Source of the DNA: Cloacibacterium rupense
GTDB taxonomy: Bacteria > Bacteroidota > Bacteroidia > Flavobacteriales > Weeksellaceae
Reading direction: 5' to 3'
Length of the DNA stretch: 64,000 nucleotides
Assembly: GCF_014645495.1 (NCBI RefSeq)
Contig: NZ_BMLV01000002.1
Span: forward strand, 50,988-114,987
The notes under the pieces are model-generated. The model did not search any database. It was given only the letters and a program-made list of their open reading frames with translations, and was not told where the DNA came from. Shown here piece after piece: positions 8,805 to 17,624 of this stretch. The first letter of the stretch is position 1. Each line of letters begins with the position of its first letter. A program made the translations under genes and the position numbers.

Positions 8805-9498
8805 ATTCTAATATTTTGGCTTTCACTTCTTTGGTAAATTTTCTTCCGATTGGGATTTTATAACCCGAAATATTCAGTAAATTTCCTTCGATAGAATTAA
8901 TTTTATTGAGCGAAACAGTAAAAGATTTGTGAACTCTAGAGAACAAATTTTCTGGCAATTCTTCTGAAATAGACGTCAAAGTTCTGTGAGTAATATATGT
9001 TTTTTCTGCGGTGATGACCTTTACATATTCTTTCATTCCTTCCACAAAAATGATTTCGTCTAGTCCTAGTTTCACCATTTTTTTATCTACTTTTATGATG
9101 ATATAATCATTTTTTTGAGGCGTTACTATTCCTTTTTTAAGTTCATTTTCTATTTTAGAAATTGATTTTATGAAACGTGACATCGGAATAGGTTTTACCA
9201 AATAATCTAATACATCTAGGTCATAACTTTCTGCGGCAAACTCTCTGTAAGCTGTAGTGATAATGATTTTGGTATTGTTTTTATTGCTATAAAGCTTTAT
9301 CAGCTCAAAACCTGACATTAAAGGCATATTGATATCAATAAAAAGAACATCTACCACATTTTTATTGAGAAAATCTAAAGCTTGGACAGAATTATTAAAA
9401 ACACCTAAGACTTCAAAGTTTGAATAATTTTTAAAATAATTAACAAGAACTTCGATAGCCAAAGGTTCATCATCTACAATTATGCATTTAATTTTCAT
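8803..9498 (-). CDS. LytTR-family response regulator
   Basis: A 231-residue two-domain regulator. The receiver domain has the acidic pair IIVDDEPLA, the phospho-acceptor Asp in VLFIDINMPLMSGFEL, the conserved Thr/Lys positions (IITTAY, YLVKPIPMSRF). The C-terminal LytTR DNA-binding domain runs from about residue 130, with FVEGMKEYVKV, THRTLTSISEEL and RVHKSFTVSLNKI. It overlaps the histidine kinase gene by 11 nt, so the two are translationally coupled. It probably controls the neighbouring divergent susC operon, but this is inference from position only. Confidence 0.92.
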   Translation of the reverse strand: MKIKCIIVDDEPLAIEVLVNYFKNYSNFEVLGVFNNSVQALDFLNKNVVDVLFIDINMPLMSGFELIKLYSNKNNTKIIITTAYREFAAESYDLDVLDYLVKPIPMSRFIKSISKIENELKKGIVTPQKNDYIIIKVDKKMVKLGLDEIIFVEGMKEYVKVITAEKTYITHRTLTSISEELPENLFSRVHKSFTVSLNKINSIEGNLLNISGYKIPIGRKFTKEVKAKILE

Positions 9499-10534
9499 AT
9501 TTTATTGGCATTTTAAGTTCTATAATATAATAGTTAAACTTGCTTCTCTGTTTAAAACTAAAGTCATTTTGGTATAAAAGATTCAATCTATTGACCACGT
9601 TTTCTATTCCTATTCCGCTGGTAATTTTGTGATGCGGTGAATTTACAAAATTATTAATAACTTCAAAAATCAAGTATTTTTTATCTTCAACAGTACAATT
9701 TATTTTAATTCTTAACTCATCATTATATCCTCCGTGTTTCAGAGAATTTTCAATAAAATTGATGAAAATCATGGGCGGAACCATTACTTTATCAATATTT
9801 GCATTGATATTGGTAGTTACTTCTATATTTTTAAACCTTAGCTTTTCTATATCTATATAATTCTGGATATAATCAAATTCTTTTATTAGTGGAACGGACT
9901 CATTATCCTTAATATCATACAAAACATACTTCATTAATTTAGAAAGTTTGATAATGGTATTAGGCACTAAATTAGACTTAGACAATGACAAGGAATAGAG
10001 ATTATTAAGTGTATTAAAAAAGAAATGTGGCTGAATTTGAATTTCAAGATTTTTGACTTTCATTTTCAGTTGTTCTTCGTTTAAGGCTCTGTTGCGTTCT
10101 CTTTCTCTCAACCATTTTAAGGTAAGATAGACAGAAGATGCCATCGCCAAAACGTATAATTCTCCTATAACAACCGCTACAATATGGTTAACATCAAAAG
10201 GATGGTACTCTCTATTGGCTTCTGGCCAAATGTACTTGGTAATCAAAACGTAAGTTAAACCTGTTTTTAGTAAATAGATAACTGCTAAACAACCTAGCAA
10301 TGCCAAAACATAAGTTTTATATTTTGATTTTAAAAGAAATTTTGGGATTAAAATAAAGAGATTAACATAAACAAATGGAATATGAAGTGAAAACTCTAAC
10401 AAATTTGACTTAAAAGAATACACATAGTCATTAAAATAAGCACCCCATCTCAAAAAATTTAGAAAAAAATAAGCTAACCAAAAGAAAACGTGATGTTTTG
10501 GCCTGATATCGAACTTGAGTAATCCGGTGTCCAT
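9488..10534 (-). CDS. LytS/YehU-type sensor histidine kinase
   Basis: A 348-residue membrane kinase. Four predicted membrane helices fill residues ~12-135. The His_kinase domain has the phospho-accepting His in QIQPHFFFNTLNNLYSLSL, followed by a HATPase region with FIENSLKHGGYN (N-box) and GIGIENVVNRLNLLY (G-box). There is no extracellular sensor domain, so the signal may be sensed in the membrane. It is the partner of the LytTR regulator, with which it overlaps by 11 nt. The start at 10534 lies 310 bp from the divergent susC start. Confidence 0.9.
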   Translation of the reverse strand: MDTGLLKFDIRPKHHVFFWLAYFFLNFLRWGAYFNDYVYSFKSNLLEFSLHIPFVYVNLFILIPKFLLKSKYKTYVLALLGCLAVIYLLKTGLTYVLITKYIWPEANREYHPFDVNHIVAVVIGELYVLAMASSVYLTLKWLRERERNRALNEEQLKMKVKNLEIQIQPHFFFNTLNNLYSLSLSKSNLVPNTIIKLSKLMKYVLYDIKDNESVPLIKEFDYIQNYIDIEKLRFKNIEVTTNINANIDKVMVPPMIFINFIENSLKHGGYNDELRIKINCTVEDKKYLIFEVINNFVNSPHHKITSGIGIENVVNRLNLLYQNDFSFKQRSKFNYYIIELKMPIKYEN

Positions 10535-10844
10535 TGTTGAATTTTTTTACAACATTACTTAAAATTTGGTTAACAAACATAATTTCTTGTTAATGTTAAA
10601 TTCAAAACAAGTCATTTTAAGACGATAAAAAGCTATTTATTGAAAGAAAATTAGGCAGTTGATTTAACATAAATTGTCGTTGGTTGAAAAAACAACACTT
10701 TTTGTATAATAAATTTTTTTAAGATTTTTTTAACAAATACATTTAGACAACAAGAAAAAGATATTTCGGTTTGATAGAATTTTGTCAATTTAATAATTGC
10801 TTTTTTTTTAAACTGAATAGGAACTAATAAATAATCTAATTTAT
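10535..10844. promoter_or_regulatory. Divergent control region between kinase and susC
   Basis: 310 bp AT-rich gap without a supported gene. It must hold promoters for the two-component operon and the sus operon. A 7-bp dyad TTAACAA (10570-10576) / TTGTTAA (10587-10593) lies on the kinase side. No clear TAnnTTTG box could be fixed for susC. Confidence 0.45.
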
Positions 10845-13718
10845 ATGAAAAAACTAACAAATGCTGTCTTGATTGTAGTTTTATCTTCATCCTTTGCGCT
10901 AGTAAAAGCACAAGAAGAGAAAAGAGATAGTCTTAAGACCAAAGAAATTCAAGGTGTGGTAGTAACTGCATTAGGAATTAAGAAAGAAAAAAGAGCACTT
11001 ACTTATTCAACACAAGAAATTGGCGGTGATGCATTAGTAAAAGTAAAAGATGCTAACCCAATGAACAGTCTATCTGGTAGAGTAGCGGGTGTAAACATTA
11101 GTAGAAGTTCTTCTGGTATTGGTGGTTCTGTGAAAGTAACCCTTAGAGGACAATCTTCTTCTAGAAATAACCAACCACTGTATGTAATAGATGGAGTTCC
11201 AATCACCAATTCTACTCCTTCTCAACCTGGTTCTATTTTTGGTGACGAAGGAGGAAGCAGAGATGGTGGTGATGTTCTTTCATTAATCAATCCTGACGAC
11301 ATTGAAAATATTAACGTATTAAGAGGTGCCGCTTCTGCTGCATTATATGGTAGCCAAGGTGCTAATGGCGTTATCTTAATCACAACTAAAAAAGGTAAAT
11401 CTGGAAAAGTAAGTTTAAATTTCAACTCTAATATTACTGCAGAAAGTGCAGCTTACTATCCAAAACTACAATACGAATACCTAGCAACCAATCCTGGCCA
11501 AGGAGGAACAAGCTGGGGAGCAAAAGGAAGCACAGAAGATTATGCTAAAAAATTCTTCAAAACTGGTCTTACAAGCATCAATTCAGTTTCATTGAGTGCT
11601 AGTAACAATATTTTTTCAAGCTATTTATCTTATGCTAATACTTCTTCTAATGGTGTAATCCCAACTAGTAGAATGAATCAAAATAACTTTACCTTCAGAG
11701 AAACAGTAAACTTATTTGGTGACAAATTAAAAGTAGATGCATCTGTAAATGTATCTGAACAGAGATTTCACAACAGACCAGGGAATGGTTTATATCTAAG
11801 TCCTCTAGTAGGATTATACGCTTTCCCAAGAGGTGAAAACTATGATGATTACACCACTAATTTTGAGCGTTTAAATACACAAAATTATATCAAAGAACAG
11901 AATATTTTCAATAATGCTGCTTTTACAAGTGACATAGAGCAAAACCCATATTGGTTACTTAATAGAGCTGCAACAGACGAAAACAATAAAAGAGCATACA
12001 TGAAAGGCTCTATCTCTTATGTTGCCACAGATTGGCTTACCTTCCAAGCTAGAGCTTCTTATGATTATGTAAACAGAAATTACAAAAGAAGATTATACGC
12101 TGGAACCACTCCTGTTTTGGCTCATAAATTCGGTAGATATATCAGCGAAAATAGCGTAGATACACAGTGGTACACCGATATCATTGCCACAGCCAATAAG
12201 TCTTTCGGCAAGTTTGATGTGAGTGCTGTTTTAGGAGCAAGTAGAAATGATTTTAAACTTGGAGATTTAACTTTTGCAGATTCTGGCTTTGACAAACCAG
12301 GGCAAGGTCTTAAAATTCCTAATTATTTCGTTCTTGGCAACTTCGTAGGAACAGAAGGAATAGGTAATTCTATTGGAACTGACAAAGAAACTAAGTCTGT
12401 ATTTGGAAGTGCACAATTTGGTTTTGATAAAGCTATTTATTTAGATGTTTCAGCAAGAAATGACTGGTCTAGTGCCCTTTCCGAAAGTTTCTTTTATCCT
12501 TCTGTAGGTTTATCTACTATTCTTAATAAGTACATAGACTTCGGAGATACTGTAAAATTTTTAAAATTGAGAGGTGCTTATGCACAAGTTGGTAATGACA
12601 TTCCTTCTTTTATTCAAGGAAATTTATCTAGTACTTATGGTAAATTAACTGGAGGAGTTATTCAGGAACCAGCTGTTTCTAGTTACCCAGGAATTGCTCT
12701 AAAACCTGAACTTAAAAAATCTTGGGAAGCAGGTCTTGAAGCTAGATTATTTAATAACAGAGTTAATTTTGATTTTACTTATTATCTATCAAACACCACC
12801 AATCAATATTTTGAAATCAATGCAGGAAGTAACATCTACGGGGTACAAAGATGGGCTGTAAATGGTGGAGATATAGAATCTAAAGGTATAGAGGCATCTC
12901 TTAACGTAATTCCTTTCAAAGATGACAATTTCGAATGGAGTTCTACCATTAACTTTGGAACCAATAAGAGTTATGTGAAATCACTTTCAGACTTCTTAAG
13001 ACAAGCAGATGGTACTGTAACGGCAACCCTTACTCCACTTGATAATTCTTTCCAATACATCTTGAAAGAAGGTTCTAGATTTGGAACCATTATGGTAAAA
13101 CAATTGGCAAAAGATGCTAATGGTCTTGCTATTTTTGATAACAGTTCAGGCACTCCTACTCCTGTTAGTTTAGGAATGCAAGAAGCAGGTACACCATTCC
13201 CAGATTGGAATGCTGGTTGGGTAAACACCTTTAATTACAAAAACTTTACACTGAATGTTGTAATTGATGGTAAAATGGGTGGTAAAGCGGTTAGTACCAC
13301 ACAAGCAATGCTAGACCAAGCAGGTGTTTCACAAGCCACTGCAGATGCTAGAAATACCAATAACGGTCAAATATTAGTAAGTGACGGAAAAGGTAACAAT
13401 TACAACATTAGCGCTAAAGAATACTACAATGCTGTAGGTGGAAGAGATGGATACACTAGCGAATATGTTTATGACCTAAGCAATTTCCGTCTTGCAGAAT
13501 TCTCTTTGGGTTACAATTTTATTCCTAAAAATAGTTTTATTCAAAAAGCCAATATCTCTATTGTAGGTAGAAATTTATTCTTCATCTACAAAAAAGACAA
13601 AAACATACCATTTGATCCAAACGTAGTTTCTAGTACTGGTGAAGCTTTCCAAGGAATAGAAGTATTTTCTCAGCCTTCTACCAGAAGTATTGGTGTTAAT
13701 CTAAGTGTAAATTTCTAA
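10845..13718 (+). CDS. SusC/RagA-family TonB-dependent outer-membrane transporter
   Basis: A 957-residue outer-membrane channel for active import of an oligosaccharide, working with the lipoprotein made 12 bp downstream. Signal peptide to about residue 22 (VKAQ). The plug domain follows at once: KEIQGVVVTALGIKKEKRAL, then SGRVAGVNISRSS, the QPLYVIDGVPI block and IENINVLRGAASAALYGSQGA...ITTKKGK, all SusC signatures. The rest is a 22-strand barrel ending in aromatic SIGVNLSVNF. It lacks the N-terminal carboxypeptidase-regulatory-like domain that many SusC proteins carry. The neighbouring NagB and hexosaminidase genes suggest a GlcNAc-containing substrate. Confidence 0.95.
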   Translation: MKKLTNAVLIVVLSSSFALVKAQEEKRDSLKTKEIQGVVVTALGIKKEKRALTYSTQEIGGDALVKVKDANPMNSLSGRVAGVNISRSSSGIGGSVKVTLRGQSSSRNNQPLYVIDGVPITNSTPSQPGSIFGDEGGSRDGGDVLSLINPDDIENINVLRGAASAALYGSQGANGVILITTKKGKSGKVSLNFNSNITAESAAYYPKLQYEYLATNPGQGGTSWGAKGSTEDYAKKFFKTGLTSINSVSLSASNNIFSSYLSYANTSSNGVIPTSRMNQNNFTFRETVNLFGDKLKVDASVNVSEQRFHNRPGNGLYLSPLVGLYAFPRGENYDDYTTNFERLNTQNYIKEQNIFNNAAFTSDIEQNPYWLLNRAATDENNKRAYMKGSISYVATDWLTFQARASYDYVNRNYKRRLYAGTTPVLAHKFGRYISENSVDTQWYTDIIATANKSFGKFDVSAVLGASRNDFKLGDLTFADSGFDKPGQGLKIPNYFVLGNFVGTEGIGNSIGTDKETKSVFGSAQFGFDKAIYLDVSARNDWSSALSESFFYPSVGLSTILNKYIDFGDTVKFLKLRGAYAQVGNDIPSFIQGNLSSTYGKLTGGVIQEPAVSSYPGIALKPELKKSWEAGLEARLFNNRVNFDFTYYLSNTTNQYFEINAGSNIYGVQRWAVNGGDIESKGIEASLNVIPFKDDNFEWSSTINFGTNKSYVKSLSDFLRQADGTVTATLTPLDNSFQYILKEGSRFGTIMVKQLAKDANGLAIFDNSSGTPTPVSLGMQEAGTPFPDWNAGWVNTFNYKNFTLNVVIDGKMGGKAVSTTQAMLDQAGVSQATADARNTNNGQILVSDGKGNNYNISAKEYYNAVGGRDGYTSEYVYDLSNFRLAEFSLGYNFIPKNSFIQKANISIVGRNLFFIYKKDKNIPFDPNVVSSTGEAFQGIEVFSQPSTRSIGVNLSVNF

Positions 13719-13730
13719 AAAAGAAAAAGA

Positions 13731-15311
13731 ATGAAAACAATAAAATTTAAAACAAACATATTAAAGTACGGGCTTATTTTGTCTGCTTTAGTTTCGGCTT
13801 CTTCTTGTTCTGTAGATGAAAGCAGAAACATAAATGATGAGTACGGACAAACTCCAGAGCAACTTTTACAAGATTTATCAATCGTTAAAGGACCTCTAGT
13901 AAATCTTATGTCAAATATCGTAATTGTTACTCCAGAATGGCAGTACCAATTACAACAAAACCTAATGGGTGATGTGTATTCAGGTTATATGACACCTCCT
14001 ACTCCATTTGCTGGTGATTCTAACAATACCCACTATAACTTAATTGATGGTTGGAATCAATTCCCTTGGACTATTGCTTACCAAGGAGTAATGGCAAATG
14101 CTTGGAAAGTAGAGGGTAGAGCTACAGACTTAAAACTACCTCAGTATGTTGGACTTGCAAAAATCCTAAAAGTAGCAGGTATGCATAGGATAAGTGACAT
14201 CTATGGTCCAATTATCTACACCCACCTAAATGAAAACCCTGGTTTTGATAAATTTGACTCTCAAAAAGATGCTTACTATGCCTTTTTTGCAGATTTAGAT
14301 GCAGGAATAACTACATTAAAAGACGCCAAAGCTAAAGGATTAAAAGTAGACCCTAGTGGTGATATCACAAGTTTTGGTGGTGATTTAGACAAGTGGATCA
14401 AATTTGCAAATTCTTTAAGATTAAGATTGGCTATTAGAATTTCTAACATAGACCCTGCCAAAGCAAAAACAGAAGCAGAAAAAGCAATCGCTGATAACGG
14501 AGGTTTACTTTCTAGCAATGCTGATGATTTAATGGTTTTAAAACCTCACCCAGTTGGAGTAATTGCTAACTCTTGGGGTGATACCAGAATGGGGGCTTCT
14601 ATGGAGTCTATCTTAAACGGTTACCAAGACCCAAGAACAGGTAAATATTTTCAAAAATCTGCTATTAATGGAAACTATGCAGGGATAAGACAAGGGATTG
14701 ATATTGCTAATAACGGTGGAAAAGATGCTTATGCTAAATTCTCTACACTTACTACTTCAATCACAGAAAAAATTCAGATTATGACCTCTGCCGAAGTACA
14801 ATTTTTATTGGCTGAAGCTAGCCTAAAAGGCTGGAACACCAATGGCGCTACAGCAGAAAATGCATACAACAAAGGTATCCAACTTTCATTTCAACAATAT
14901 GGTTTAGATGCTACAGCTTACATTGCTAATTCTACCAATTTGCCAACTGATTATACAGACCCTAATAATGCTGCAAATAATACAGCAGCAGTATCAAAAG
15001 TAAACATCGCTTGGAACAATGGTGATACCAATGCTGTAAAACTAGAGAAAATCATTACTCAGAAATGGATTGCTATTTTTCCAGATGGACAAGAAGCTTG
15101 GTCAGAATTCAGAAGAACAGGCTATCCTAAACTTTTCCCAGTAAAACTAAATAAAAGTGGAGGCACCATCAGCACAGATAAATTCATCAAGAGAATTAAT
15201 TTCCCTGCAAGTGAAAAAGCTGCTAACTCTGCTAATGTAGCGGCGGCTGTAGGATTACTTGGTGGCCCTGATAACGGTGGAACTAATCTTTGGTGGGATA
15301 CCAATAAATAA
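13731..15311 (+). CDS. SusD/RagB-family nutrient-binding lipoprotein
   Basis: A 526-residue surface lipoprotein that caps the SusC channel and binds glycan. Lipobox ASSC near residue 26 is followed by acidic residues (SVDESRN), similar to surface-export signals of flavobacterial lipoproteins. The N-terminal TPR-like region contains VMANAWKVEGRA and LKVAGMHRISDIYGPI, and the C-terminal part has IITQKWIAIFPDGQEAWSEFRRTGYPKL, a strong SusD-family (SusD-like_2 type) block. It is co-transcribed with susC, and a terminator follows. Confidence 0.93.
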   Translation: MKTIKFKTNILKYGLILSALVSASSCSVDESRNINDEYGQTPEQLLQDLSIVKGPLVNLMSNIVIVTPEWQYQLQQNLMGDVYSGYMTPPTPFAGDSNNTHYNLIDGWNQFPWTIAYQGVMANAWKVEGRATDLKLPQYVGLAKILKVAGMHRISDIYGPIIYTHLNENPGFDKFDSQKDAYYAFFADLDAGITTLKDAKAKGLKVDPSGDITSFGGDLDKWIKFANSLRLRLAIRISNIDPAKAKTEAEKAIADNGGLLSSNADDLMVLKPHPVGVIANSWGDTRMGASMESILNGYQDPRTGKYFQKSAINGNYAGIRQGIDIANNGGKDAYAKFSTLTTSITEKIQIMTSAEVQFLLAEASLKGWNTNGATAENAYNKGIQLSFQQYGLDATAYIANSTNLPTDYTDPNNAANNTAAVSKVNIAWNNGDTNAVKLEKIITQKWIAIFPDGQEAWSEFRRTGYPKLFPVKLNKSGGTISTDKFIKRINFPASEKAANSANVAAAVGLLGGPDNGGTNLWWDTNK

Positions 15312-15334
15312 TTAAAAAAATAATTGATTATTCT

Positions 15335-15372
15335 AAAAATGGTATAAGTGTACTTATGCTTATACCATTTTT
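15335..15372 (+). terminator. Terminator after the susCD pair
   Basis: 14-bp stem AAAAATGGTATAAG / CTTATACCATTTTT with a 10-nt loop followed by T-rich sequence, ending the susC-susD transcript before nagB. Confidence 0.8.
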
Positions 15373-15554
15373 TTAAGAACAGAATTTATCAATTTTTATC
15401 TACAAAAAACCATTTAAAGCAGATTATCTATTAATAATTGCCGTTGGTATAAAGAATAAAGCCTTTAGATTATTTTATTTTTTTTAGACTAAAAACACCT
15501 CTAACTTTGAAATAAAATAATCACAAAAAAGTAAATGCTAAAATCTTTCTCAAG

Positions 15555-17489
15555 ATGAAAAATAATTATACCCAAAGAGACATCACATATAAAACTGCTG
15601 GTCAGTTTGAGGAAACTCGTTTCGAAAAAATCCATAATGAAATTTTTGATAATTCTGTAGAAGCATCAAAGATTGTAGCGTGGGAAATTGCTGAATTAAT
15701 CAGAACTAAACAAAAAGAAAAAAAGAATTGCGTCTTAGGCCTTGCTACCGGTTCTTCACCGATCAAAGTGTATGAAGAATTGGTAAGAATGCACAAAGAA
15801 GAAAATCTTAGCTTCAGTAATGTAATCACCTTCAATCTAGATGAATATTACCCAATGTCTAGAGACAATAAGCAGAGCTATCATTTCTTTATGCATCAGC
15901 ATTTGTTTAATCATATAGACATTCATCCTGATAATATCAATATCCCAAACGGCACCATTCCATTTGACGAAATTAATCAGTACTGCATCGATTATGAAAT
16001 GAAAATCAAAAATGCAGGTGGACTAGATTTTCAACTTTTAGGAATTGGTAGAACTGGGCACGTAGGCTTTAATGAACCTGGCTCACACATCAATTCCGGA
16101 ACCAGAATCATCACCTTAGACCACATCACTCGTGTAGATGCTTCTTCTGATTTTAATGGTTTAGAAAATGTACCGAAAAGAGCCATCACAATGGGTGTTT
16201 CTACCATTATGCGTTCTAAGAGAATTGTACTTCTAGCTTGGGGACAAAACAAAGCGGAAATCATCAAAAGAACCATTCAAGGGGAAATAAGCAGTGATAT
16301 CCCTGCTACATTTTTACAAAATCACCCTAATGCTACCTTTGTTTTAGATAAATCTGCTGCTTCTCTATTAACCAGATTCGAGACTCCTTGGTTAGTGGGA
16401 GAATGTATTTGGACCAAAGAATTAAGAAGTAAAGCGATTGTTTGGCTCTGCGAAACTACCGGAAAACCTGTTTTAAAACTTACAGACAGAGACTACAATA
16501 ACAACGGAATGTCTGACTTATTGGCTCAGGAGGGTTCTGCCTATGACTTAAACATCAAAATGTTTAACCAACTGCAGCACACCATCACTGGTTGGCCCGG
16601 AGGTAAACCCAACCACGATGATTCTCATAGACCAGAAAGAGCAAATCCCGCTAAGAAAAGAGTCATTATTTTCAGTCCACACCCAGATGACGATGTAATT
16701 TCTATGGGAGGTACCTTTAATAGATTAATTAAACAAGGACATGAAGTACACGTAGTTTACCAAACTTCTGGTAATATAGCTGTTACAGATGCCGAAGCAT
16801 TAAAATTTGCTGAAGTTTGCAATGACTTTGTAGGAGAAGACAATAGCAAAATTAATTTTCAGAATGTAATAGATTTCTTAAACAATAAAAATGAAAACCA
16901 GATAGATTCTTTAGATGTAAGAAAACTGAAAGGTCTTATCAGAAGAAGAGAATCTTATGCTGCGGTAAGATATTTTGGGTTAAATAATGAAAATGTTCAC
17001 TTTCTAGATTTACCATTCTACGAAACAGGCTACGTGAAAAAAAATCCACCGACTGAAGTAGATGTCAACTTAGTTTCAGAAATTATCTCTAAGATTAAAC
17101 CTCATCAGATTTTTGCAGCAGGTGACTTAGCAGATCCACACGGAACGCACGAAGTTTGTCTTAACGTTATATTCGCTGCTTTAAAACAACTCAAAAGCAA
17201 ACCTTATATGAAGGACTGCTGGCTTTGGTTATACCGAGGAGCTTGGCACGAATGGGACATTCACGAAATAGATATGGCAGTTCCACTAAGCCCAGACGAA
17301 GTATTGGCAAAAAGACATTCTATCCTCTTCCATCAATCTCAGAAAGACAAAGTAATGTTCCAAGGAAATGACCTTAGAGAATTCTGGGTAAGAGCCGAAG
17401 ATAGAAATAAAAATACTGCAAAACTTTACAACCAACTAGGGCTTGCAGAATACGAGGCCATAGAAGCCTTCAAAAAATTTGAATATTAA
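15555..17489 (+). CDS. nagB: Glucosamine-6-phosphate deaminase fused to a PIG-L/LmbE deacetylase-like domain
   Basis: Converts glucosamine-6-phosphate to fructose-6-phosphate and ammonia, the entry of amino sugars into glycolysis. Residues 1-~290 are NagB: ATGSSPIKVYEEL, the catalytic region FNLDEYYPM and the LGIGRTGHVGFNEPGS block. From about residue 370 a second domain has the LmbE/PIG-L zinc motif HPDDDVISMGG and a later DPHGTHEVC histidine, as in N-acetylglucosaminyl deacetylases. At 644 residues it is about 2.4 times a plain NagB. The fusion suggests deacetylation and deamination in one polypeptide, though the second domain's substrate is unproven. It lies between susCD and the hexosaminidase. 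Confidence 0.93.
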   Translation: MKNNYTQRDITYKTAGQFEETRFEKIHNEIFDNSVEASKIVAWEIAELIRTKQKEKKNCVLGLATGSSPIKVYEELVRMHKEENLSFSNVITFNLDEYYPMSRDNKQSYHFFMHQHLFNHIDIHPDNINIPNGTIPFDEINQYCIDYEMKIKNAGGLDFQLLGIGRTGHVGFNEPGSHINSGTRIITLDHITRVDASSDFNGLENVPKRAITMGVSTIMRSKRIVLLAWGQNKAEIIKRTIQGEISSDIPATFLQNHPNATFVLDKSAASLLTRFETPWLVGECIWTKELRSKAIVWLCETTGKPVLKLTDRDYNNNGMSDLLAQEGSAYDLNIKMFNQLQHTITGWPGGKPNHDDSHRPERANPAKKRVIIFSPHPDDDVISMGGTFNRLIKQGHEVHVVYQTSGNIAVTDAEALKFAEVCNDFVGEDNSKINFQNVIDFLNNKNENQIDSLDVRKLKGLIRRRESYAAVRYFGLNNENVHFLDLPFYETGYVKKNPPTEVDVNLVSEIISKIKPHQIFAAGDLADPHGTHEVCLNVIFAALKQLKSKPYMKDCWLWLYRGAWHEWDIHEIDMAVPLSPDEVLAKRHSILFHQSQKDKVMFQGNDLREFWVRAEDRNKNTAKLYNQLGLAEYEAIEAFKKFEY

Positions 17490-17501
17490 CCTAAAAATTT
17501 T

Positions 17502-17609
17502 AATCAACAACCTCGAAAAGAGTTTTTCATCATATGTGTTTTTCTTTCTCGCCAGATTATGTGGTACCATCACATAATCTGCGAGATTTTAAAAAAATCT
17601 TTGTTGATT
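17502..17609. repeat. Nested inverted repeats between nagB and the hexosaminidase
   Basis: An inner hairpin has arms CAGATTATGTG (17553-17563) and CACATAATCTG (17571-17581), extended by CTCG (17548-17551) / CGAG (17582-17585). It is enclosed by an outer pair AATCAACAA (17502-17510) / TTGTTGATT (17601-17609). It may terminate nagB transcription or fold in the mRNA leader of the downstream gene, which starts 15 bp later. Confidence 0.6.
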
Positions 17610-17624
17610 AATTAATAACCACAA

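Noticed and set aside
10651..10911. Minus-strand frame in the kinase-susC gap
   Set aside because: It overlaps the susC start and its translation has no coherent fold or signal.
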